34,259 nucleotides of DNA, taken from contig DASTFB010000005.1 of NCBI GenBank assembly GCA_035709005.1, positions 1-34,259 of the forward strand. The letters are read 5' to 3'. This document shows positions 24,038 through 30,041 of this stretch, in pieces (the stretch's first letter is position 1; every line of letters starts with the position of its first letter). Made by a program: the position numbers and the translations under genes. The notes beneath the pieces are model-generated. The model saw only the letters and a program-made list of their open reading frames with translations. It did no database searches and was not told the origin of the DNA. Source of the stretch: Candidatus Methylomirabilota bacterium (GTDB taxonomy: Bacteria; Methylomirabilota; Methylomirabilia; Rokubacteriales; CSP1-6).

Positions 24038-25210
24038 TCAGGCGCCCTGGGGACCCGAGCCGATCCGAAACATCCCTTCCTGAATGCCCAGCGCGCTCTT
24101 GCCGATCGTCTCCAGCATCCGGTCCACCGTCGGCGGCATCAGCGTCGAGGTGCGCACGTCGCGGAAGGCGCGCTCGGCCGGGTAGTCCTTGAAGGCGCCG
24201 CGGCCGCCGGTGACCTGGATCACCTTGGAAGTGACCTCCAGGCTCACCTCGGTCGCCAGGAACTTGGCCTTGCTGGCCAGATTGACGCGCTCGGCGACGT
24301 CGGCCGCCTCCCATGCGGCGGCCGCGTCCGCCAGCACGAGTCGGGCGGCGTCCAGATGAACCACCAGCCCCCCGACATGGCGCTGCACGGTGGGGTCGTG
24401 CGCCACCGGGACGTTCTCGGGCCGGACGATGCGCTTGCGGGCGTACTCCAGGGCGAAGGCCAGCGCGGCCTCGGCCACGCCCGTGTACACCGCCGCATAG
24501 CCGAGGCCGAAGCTCTCGACGATACCGCACTGCAGCGCCGCGCCGGGCCGGCCCAGGGCGGCGTCGCCATTGACACGCACCCCGGTGAAGGTGACGGCCG
24601 GGCTGTAGGTGCCGCGCATCCCCAGCGTGTCCCACTTGTCGTCGATGGCCATGCCGGGCGTGTCGGCCGGCACCAGGGCCAGGCGAAGGGCCTTGCCCAT
24701 ATCGGCCTCGCCCGCGGCCGCGCACCACACCAGGTAATAGGACGCGCCCCGCGCCATCGTGCAGAAGTGCTTGACGCCGTCGATCACCCAGCCGTCACCG
24801 TCCTCGCGGATCGCCGTCTCCATCAAAAACGTGCGCGAGAGGCTCACGGCGGGCTCGCTGCCCCAGCTGCCGAAGAGCTTGCCGGCGCCGACGACCTCCG
24901 CGAAGTACCGGGCCTTCTGGCTGTCGGTGCCCAGGGCGTCGATGAAGCGCATGACCGTCGAGTGCATGTGCAGGGTCATCGCCGTGCTGGCGCAGCCGCC
25001 GGCGATGGTGCGGATCACCGCGACGTAGGTCGGCATGTCGAGGGCCAGCCCGCCGTACCGGGCGGGGACGGCCGCGCCGAGGAGCCCGGCCCGGGCGAGG
25101 GCCCGCCAGCTCTCCACGGGATTGACGGCGTCGCGATCGTAGCCGGCCGCCCGCGGCGCGATCGCCTCCCGCGTGAGCCGGGCGGCGTGCTCGACGAGAT
25201 CTTGACGCAT
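24038..25210 (-). CDS. Acyl-CoA dehydrogenase family protein lacking the usual catalytic Glu
   Basis: A 390-residue FAD flavoprotein of the acyl-CoA dehydrogenase superfamily: N-terminal helices (1-115), beta domain (WGSEPAVSL ... VIDGVKHFCTMA, about 115-225) and C-terminal helices (QVTGGRGAFKDYPAERAFRD near 340). In ordinary members the next segment is YEGTNEIQR with the catalytic Glu. Here it is MPPTVDRM, so that base is missing and a Pro stands there. Members of this type may use another residue or catalyse a different flavin reaction. ATG 25210 is used; AGGAGGA is 18-20 bases upstream with a perfect hairpin between (25212-25228). First gene of the leftward run, under the promoter at 25260-25288. 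Confidence 0.88.
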   Translation of the reverse strand: MRQDLVEHAARLTREAIAPRAAGYDRDAVNPVESWRALARAGLLGAAVPARYGGLALDMPTYVAVIRTIAGGCASTAMTLHMHSTVMRFIDALGTDSQKARYFAEVVGAGKLFGSWGSEPAVSLSRTFLMETAIREDGDGWVIDGVKHFCTMARGASYYLVWCAAAGEADMGKALRLALVPADTPGMAIDDKWDTLGMRGTYSPAVTFTGVRVNGDAALGRPGAALQCGIVESFGLGYAAVYTGVAEAALAFALEYARKRIVRPENVPVAHDPTVQRHVGGLVVHLDAARLVLADAAAAWEAADVAERVNLASKAKFLATEVSLEVTSKVIQVTGGRGAFKDYPAERAFRDVRTSTLMPPTVDRMLETIGKSALGIQEGMFRIGSGPQGA

Positions 25211-25211
25211 G

Positions 25212-25228
25212 CTGCTGGGGACCAGCAG
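25212..25228 (-). promoter_or_regulatory. Hairpin between the ribosome site and start codon of the acyl-CoA dehydrogenase gene
   Basis: CTGCTGG-TCC-CCAGCAG (7-bp perfect stem, 3-nt loop) lies between AGGAGGA (about 25229-25236) and ATG 25210 on the minus strand. Unfolded, the site is too far from the ATG; folded, only one or two bases would separate the hairpin base from the ATG. It may tune or permit initiation. Confidence 0.55.
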
Positions 25229-25259
25229 TCCTCCTCGATATCGCAGCCGTGAGGGCGCC

Positions 25260-25288
25260 ACTATAGGGGCGCGGTCCGACCCTGTCAA
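25260..25288 (-). promoter_or_regulatory. Near-consensus sigma-70 promoter of the leftward catabolic operon
   Basis: On the minus strand TTGACA (25288 to 25283) is followed after exactly 17 bp by TATAGT (25265 to 25260). This matches six of six and five of six consensus bases, with ideal spacing. Transcription should begin near 25253, leaving a leader of roughly 40 nt before ATG 25210. It is the best promoter in the window and heads 14 same-strand genes down to 9578. Confidence 0.75.
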
Positions 25289-25302
25289 TCAGGAGGCCCC
25301 GC

Positions 25303-25321
25303 CTTGCGAGCCGCTCGCAAG
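25303..25321. promoter_or_regulatory. Candidate operator: perfect 8-bp inverted repeat between divergent operons
   Basis: CTTGCGAG-CCG-CTCGCAAG is a perfect 19-bp inverted repeat. It lies about 15 bp upstream of the leftward -35 and 80 bp before the start of the rightward binding-protein gene. The size and symmetry suit a dimeric repressor or activator (TetR, GntR or similar). No regulator gene is in the window. Confidence 0.55.
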
Positions 25322-25401
25322 CTCGTGGCCCTCGCGGTCGGGAATCGTGTAAGATCGGCCCGCTCGACCCCCGGGGCAACCTTCCAGGGTAGGAGGACGA
25401 T

Positions 25402-26685
25402 ATGAGAGCGACGCTTCGTTCACGTACGTGGCGGCTTCGGGCCGCGCTGGTCGGCGCACTGGTCGCGGCGTTCGCGCTCTCCGCAGCGGGGACGCCCGCC
25501 CTGGCTGCCGACCCCATCAAGATCGGCTGCGGCATGGCGCTCACGGGCGGGCTGGCCGCCAATGGCAAGGCCGCGCTGATGGCCATGCAGATCTGGGCCG
25601 AGGACGTCAACAAGAAGGGTGGGATCCTGGGGCGCCCGGTGCAGCTCGTCTACTACGACGACCAGACCAAGCCGGCCACGGTGCCCGGCATCTACACCAA
25701 GCTGCTGGACGTCGACAAGGTCCACTTCGTCGTCTCGGGCTACGGCACCAACCTCATCGCGCCGGCCATGCCCATCGTCATGGAGCGCAAGCTGGTCTTC
25801 CCCGGCCTGTTCGGGCTGGCCAACAACGAGAAGGCCAAGTACCCGGGGTACTACCAGATCATGCCAGCCGGGCCGAACCCGGCGGTGGACTGGACGGGCA
25901 CCTTCTTCGAGGTGGCGATGCGGCAGAAGCCCAAGCCGCAGACGATCGCCCTGGTGGGCGCCGACGCGGAGTTTCCCCACAATGCCCTGGCCGGAGCCCG
26001 CGTGAACGTCAAGAAGCACGGCCTCAAGATCGTCTACGACAGCACGTACCCGCCGACGACGGTGGACTACACGCCCATCGTGAGGGCCATCAAGGCGACG
26101 AATGCCGACATCGTGTTCGTCGCCTCGTATCCGCCCGATTCGGCGGGGATGGTCCTGGCCGCGCACGAGGTGGGCCTGCAGCCGAAGATCTTCGGAGGCG
26201 GGATGGTGGGGCTCCAGTTCGCCGCCCTGCTGACGAAGCTGGGCCCCAGGCTCAACGGGATCCTGAACTACGACGTCTGGGTCCCCGAGCCCACCATGAA
26301 GTTCCCGGGCATCGAGGCCTTCCTCCAGAAGTATCAGGCGCGGGCCGAGAAGGAGGGTGTCGATCCGCTCGGACACTACCTGCCCCCCTTCGCCTACGCC
26401 TACGTCCAGGTCCTCGGGCAAGCCATCCAGGCCACCAAGAGCCTCGACCAGCAAAAGGTCGCCGACTACATCAAGAGCCACGAGCACGACACGATCGTGG
26501 GCAAGGTGAAGTTCGGCCCGAACGGCGAGTGGGCCAAAGGCCGGATGCTTCAGATCCAGTTCCAGGGGATCGAGAGCACGGACGTGGCCCAGTTCAAGAA
26601 GCCTGGCAAGCGCGTCGTCCTGTGGCCGGAGGAGTTCAAGTCGGGCAACCTGATCTATCCGTACGCCAAGGCCATGAAGCACTAG
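25402..26685 (+). CDS. Branched-chain-amino-acid-type ABC binding protein (LivK-like)
   Basis: A 427-residue Peripla_BP_6 protein. A twin-Arg-free signal peptide (residues 1-35, hydrophobic LRAALVGALVAAFALSAAG, cleaved at ALA|ADP) precedes two Rossmann-like lobes. IKIGCGMALTGGLAANGKAAL gives the usual start of the mature domain, and ADIVFVASYPPDSAGMV lies in the second lobe. The class binds amino acids, amides, urea or aromatic acids, so the substrate is open. AGGAGG lies five bases before ATG. No convincing plus-strand promoter was found in 25211-25401; TAAGAT at 25350-25355 is a weak -10 candidate. An 11-bp-stem hairpin follows the stop. Confidence 0.92.
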   Translation: MRATLRSRTWRLRAALVGALVAAFALSAAGTPALAADPIKIGCGMALTGGLAANGKAALMAMQIWAEDVNKKGGILGRPVQLVYYDDQTKPATVPGIYTKLLDVDKVHFVVSGYGTNLIAPAMPIVMERKLVFPGLFGLANNEKAKYPGYYQIMPAGPNPAVDWTGTFFEVAMRQKPKPQTIALVGADAEFPHNALAGARVNVKKHGLKIVYDSTYPPTTVDYTPIVRAIKATNADIVFVASYPPDSAGMVLAAHEVGLQPKIFGGGMVGLQFAALLTKLGPRLNGILNYDVWVPEPTMKFPGIEAFLQKYQARAEKEGVDPLGHYLPPFAYAYVQVLGQAIQATKSLDQQKVADYIKSHEHDTIVGKVKFGPNGEWAKGRMLQIQFQGIESTDVAQFKKPGKRVVLWPEEFKSGNLIYPYAKAMKH

Positions 26686-26704
26686 CGTAGCGTCGACCAG
26701 CGCT

Positions 26705-26744
26705 CCCGGAGGGCGGACCGGCCCCGACCCGCCCGCCCTCCGGG
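26705..26744 (+). promoter_or_regulatory. Hairpin in the binding-protein/permease gap
   Basis: CCCGGAGGGCG (26705-26715) is complementary to CGCCCTCCGGG (26734-26744), forming an 11-bp stem with an 18-nt loop. No T-run follows, so it is not an intrinsic terminator. Its place fits stabilisation of the binding-protein mRNA or attenuation of the permease genes. It ends three bases before ATG 26748 and could hinder initiation there. Confidence 0.6.
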
Positions 26745-26747
26745 CCG

Positions 26748-27629
26748 ATGTGGCGCGTGATCGCCTTCGACCTCCTGGCCAATGCCATCGTCGCCGGGGT
26801 CCTGCTGGGCGGCTTCTATGCCGCGGTCAGCCTGGGGATCTCCATCTCCTTCGGCCTCCTCAACGTGGTGAACATCGCCCATCCCGCCTTCGTCATCCTC
26901 GGCTCGTACGCCGCGTACGTGATGAATACCAAGTTCGGGCTCGACCCCGTCCTGACCGGCGTGCTCTTCGTCCCCGTGTTCTTCGTCCTGGGGGTGGCGG
27001 TGTATCGTGTCTATTACGCGAGCTTCGAGAAGACGGGCGAGGAGTCGCTGCGGGGGCTGGTCTTCTTCTTCGGCATCATCTTCATCATCGAGGTCGGCCT
27101 GCTCCTGCAGTACGGGGTGGACTACCGCCTGGTGGAGGCGCCCTACCTCGGGGAATCGATCCGCCTGGGCCCGATCGGGATCGCCTACCGGCTGCTGATC
27201 CCCTGCCTCGTCGCCCTGGGTCTCACGCTGGCCCTGGCGCTCCTGCTCTCGAAGACGTTCTTCGGCCGCGCCATCAAGGCGGTGTCCCAGGACATGCTCG
27301 CCCTCCGCCTGATGGGGGCCGACCCTATCCGCATCAAGGACATCGCCTTCGGGGTGGCCATCGCCACCGCCAGCATCGCGGGGGCCCTGCTCATCATGAT
27401 CGGGCCGGTGGAGCCGTCCATGAACCGCGAGTACATCGGCCGGGTCTTCGCGATCACCGTGCTGGGCGGGATGGGCAGCCTGGGCGGCACGCTGCTCGCC
27501 GGCCTCATCCTCGGGATCGCCGAGAGCATCACGGCCACGTTCTACGGTCCCTCCTGGTCGCCCGCCGTGTCGTTCGGGGTCCTCCTGCTGGCCCTCGCCG
27601 TTCGTCCCTCCGGGCTGTTCGGGCGATAG
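26748..27629 (+). CDS. livH: ABC permease, LivH-like
   Basis: A 293-residue inner-membrane permease of the LivH type with about eight hydrophobic segments, including AIVAGVLLGGFYAAVSLGIS at the N-terminus. The family segment QDMLALRLMGADPIRIKDIAF and the GGMGSLGGTLLAGLILGI loop near the C-terminus are present. It pairs with the LivM-like permease two bases downstream. No ribosome site is apparent at ATG 26748, which directly follows the hairpin at 26705-26744. The symbol reflects family, not proven leucine transport. Confidence 0.92.
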   Translation: MWRVIAFDLLANAIVAGVLLGGFYAAVSLGISISFGLLNVVNIAHPAFVILGSYAAYVMNTKFGLDPVLTGVLFVPVFFVLGVAVYRVYYASFEKTGEESLRGLVFFFGIIFIIEVGLLLQYGVDYRLVEAPYLGESIRLGPIGIAYRLLIPCLVALGLTLALALLLSKTFFGRAIKAVSQDMLALRLMGADPIRIKDIAFGVAIATASIAGALLIMIGPVEPSMNREYIGRVFAITVLGGMGSLGGTLLAGLILGIAESITATFYGPSWSPAVSFGVLLLALAVRPSGLFGR

Positions 27630-27631
27630 CC

Positions 27632-28579
27632 GTGCGGGGGTGGGCCTTCGCCGTGCTGATGGTCGTGGTGGTGGCCGCGGGGCTGCTGTTGACGCGCGTG
27701 GTGCAGAACCAGTACGTGTACTTCGCCGGCTACGTAGTTTTACAGTACATCGTGCTGGCGACCGCGTGGAACATCCTGGGCGGCTACACGGGCTACGTGA
27801 ACTTCGGCAGCGCCGCCTTCTTCGCGCTGGGCGCCTACACCTCGGTGGTGCTCATCCAGCTCTACTCGGCGCCCCTGCCGGTCCTGCTCGTGGCCAGCTG
27901 CGTCGTGGCCGCAGTCCTCGGCCTCGGCCTCGGCTATCTCACCCTCCGGCTGCGGGACGTGTTCTTCTCCATCGCGACGCTGGCCCTCACCGTGGTGCTG
28001 CAGACCTTCTTCGTCAACTGGGAGTACGTGGGCGGCGCGCGGGGCATCACGGTCCGGCGGCCGGCGACCCTGGCCATCTTCACGAGCTACGTCGAGTTCC
28101 TGTTCGTGGTCATGCTCCTCCTCGCCGTCGGCGCGGTGGCGGTGGCCTGGTGCATCGAGCGCTCGTGGATCGGGCGCGGGCTGACCGCGATCCGCGACAA
28201 CGAGGAAGCGGCCGAGTGCATGGGAGTGCCGACCCTGCGGCTCAAGCTCCTGGCCACGACCATCAGCGGCGGCCTGATGGGCCTGGCCGGCTCCCCGTTC
28301 CCGTACTACGTGACCTTCCTGGAGCCGTCCTCCGCCTTCAACCTGGACTACGCCGTGAACAGCCTGGCCATGCCGATGATCGGGGGAACGACGACGTGGG
28401 TCGGCCCCGTCATCGGCGCGGTGCTGCTGGGCACGGCCCAGCAGCTGGCGACGGTCACGATCTCCTCGGCCCTCAATCTGTTGATCGTCGGGGTCATTCT
28501 CGTCGCGTTCGTCATCCTGGCCCCCGAGGGGCTGGTCGGGCTCGTCCGCCGGTGGCTGCCGCGGCGCCGGGCTGCCTGA
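27632..28579 (+). CDS. livM: ABC permease, LivM-like
   Basis: A 315-residue LivM-type permease with eight to nine hydrophobic segments. Typical features are LATAWNILGGYTGYVNFGSA (about residues 44-63), the coupling loop TAIRDNEEAAECMGVPTLRL (about 180-200) and the C-terminal LAPEGLVGLVRRW. GTG 27632 is chosen because it follows the livH stop by two bases and gives normal length; no ATG fits. The stop shares one base with the ATG of the next gene (TGATG). Confidence 0.92.
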   Translation: MRGWAFAVLMVVVVAAGLLLTRVVQNQYVYFAGYVVLQYIVLATAWNILGGYTGYVNFGSAAFFALGAYTSVVLIQLYSAPLPVLLVASCVVAAVLGLGLGYLTLRLRDVFFSIATLALTVVLQTFFVNWEYVGGARGITVRRPATLAIFTSYVEFLFVVMLLLAVGAVAVAWCIERSWIGRGLTAIRDNEEAAECMGVPTLRLKLLATTISGGLMGLAGSPFPYYVTFLEPSSAFNLDYAVNSLAMPMIGGTTTWVGPVIGAVLLGTAQQLATVTISSALNLLIVGVILVAFVILAPEGLVGLVRRWLPRRRAA

Positions 28580-29304
28580 TGCCCGGCATCCTCCTGGACA
28601 TCCAGGGCGTCACCAAGCGGTTCGGCGGCTTCCGGGCCCTCAACCAGGTGAGTCTGCAGATCCGCGCCGGGGAGCGGTTCGGCCTCATCGGGCCCAACGG
28701 ATCCGGCAAGACGACCCTCATCAACTGCATCTCGGGCACCCTCAAGACCGACGGCGGGCGCATTCTGCTCGAGTCGCGCGATATCACGGGCCTGGCCGCC
28801 CACCGCCGCACGCGCCTGGGCATCGCGCGCAGCTTCCAGATCCCCAAACCGTTCAAGAGCATGACGGTTCTAGAAAATCTGCGCATCCCGCTGGAGTACG
28901 TCGCGCACCGGGACGGGGGCGGCCACGACGCGACCACCGAGGCCCTGGAGATCCTCCGGCTCATGGGGCTCGAGGCCAAGGCCGACGTCACCACGGGCGG
29001 CCTCACCCAGATCGATCTCCGGAAGCTGGAGCTGGCCCGGGCCATGGCCGCGAAGCCGCGGCTCCTGATCGCCGACGAGGCCATGGCCGGGCTGTCGGCC
29101 ACGGAGGTCGACGACATCCTGGCCATCCTGTTCCGGCTCAACGAGCGGGGTATCACCGTCATCATGATCGAGCACATCATGCGGGCGGTCATGCGCTTCT
29201 CGGAGCGCATCGCCGTGCTGGACGCCGGCGAGAAGATCGCCGAGGGCACCCCGGATCAGATCCTCGGCAACAAGACCGTGGAGCGCGCCTACCTTGGCGA
29301 ATAG
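28579..29304 (+). CDS. livG: ABC ATPase, LivG-like, with a divergent signature motif
   Basis: A 241-residue ATPase of the LivG class. It has Walker A GPNGSGKT (38-45), Walker B LLIADE (162-167, followed by AMAGL rather than PxxGL) and the switch His 199 in MIEHIMRAVM. The LSGGQ signature is replaced by LTQID (142-146) followed by LRKLELARAM. Related LivG-like proteins, as I recall, also carry relaxed signatures here, so the protein may still be active with LivF completing the second site. It overlaps livM by one base and the next ATPase by 11 bases. Confidence 0.9.
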   Translation: MPGILLDIQGVTKRFGGFRALNQVSLQIRAGERFGLIGPNGSGKTTLINCISGTLKTDGGRILLESRDITGLAAHRRTRLGIARSFQIPKPFKSMTVLENLRIPLEYVAHRDGGGHDATTEALEILRLMGLEAKADVTTGGLTQIDLRKLELARAMAAKPRLLIADEAMAGLSATEVDDILAILFRLNERGITVIMIEHIMRAVMRFSERIAVLDAGEKIAEGTPDQILGNKTVERAYLGE

Positions 29305-30025
29305 GCTCGTGATCCGGAACGTCTACGCCGGCTACGGCGCCGTCCGCGTCCTGCACGGCGTGTCGATGGAGGTGTGCGAGGGCGAGACGGTCGTGCTCCT
29401 GGGCACCAACGGCAACGGCAAGAGCACCCTGATCAACTGCATCATGGGCATCGTGCGCCCAGCGGCCGGGGAGGTCTACGTGGAGCTGGACGGCCGGCGG
29501 ATCGATCTGGTCGGCAAGGCGCCCGAGGACATCGTCAGCCTGGGGATCGCGCTGGTGCCCGAGGGCCGGCGACTGTTCCCCAAGCTGACCGTCGAGGAGA
29601 ACCTCCTGCTGGGCGCCTACCGCGCGCAGGCTCGCCAGGCCATCGGGCGCAACATCGACTTCTGCTTCGAGGCCTTCCCGATCCTCCGCGAGCGGCGGCG
29701 CCAGCTGGCCGGGAGCATGAGCGGGGGAGAGCAGCAGATGCTGGCCATCGGTCGGGCTCTCATGACGGCGCCCCGGCTGCTGCTCGTCGACGAGCCGTCG
29801 GTCGGGCTGGCGCCGGTGCTCGTGTCCCGGGTGATCACCAAGATCAAGGAGCTGAAGGAGCAGTACCAGCTCACCGTGCTCATGGCCGAGCAGAACTTCA
29901 ATCAGGCCACCCGCATCGCCGACCGCGGCTACATCATCGTCCACGGACAGATCGAGTTCGAGGGACGCAGCACGGCGGAGCTCCGGGGACACGAGCTCGT
30001 GAAGAAGTTCTACCTCGGAGTCTAG
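29294..30025 (+). CDS. livF: ABC ATPase, LivF-like
   Basis: A 243-residue ATPase of the LivF class with Walker A GTNGNGKS (37-44), the intact signature MSGGE (142-146), Walker B LLLVDEP (162-168) and the segment LVPEGRRLFPKLTVEENL typical of LivF. The longest reading starts at TTG 29294, overlapping livG by 11 bases; GTG 29309 is an alternative that would lose five residues. Neither has a strong ribosome site, so translation probably depends on livG. It ends 16 bp before the molybdenum hydroxylase gene on the same strand. Confidence 0.92.
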   Translation: MANRLVIRNVYAGYGAVRVLHGVSMEVCEGETVVLLGTNGNGKSTLINCIMGIVRPAAGEVYVELDGRRIDLVGKAPEDIVSLGIALVPEGRRLFPKLTVEENLLLGAYRAQARQAIGRNIDFCFEAFPILRERRRQLAGSMSGGEQQMLAIGRALMTAPRLLLVDEPSVGLAPVLVSRVITKIKELKEQYQLTVLMAEQNFNQATRIADRGYIIVHGQIEFEGRSTAELRGHELVKKFYLGV

Positions 30026-30041
30026 GCGATCGGGGCTGCCC

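Noticed and set aside
22330-24192. 620-codon plus-strand frame across the binding-protein gene and E2
   Set aside because: Antisense to a clear binding protein with a signal peptide; no domain and low-complexity sequence.
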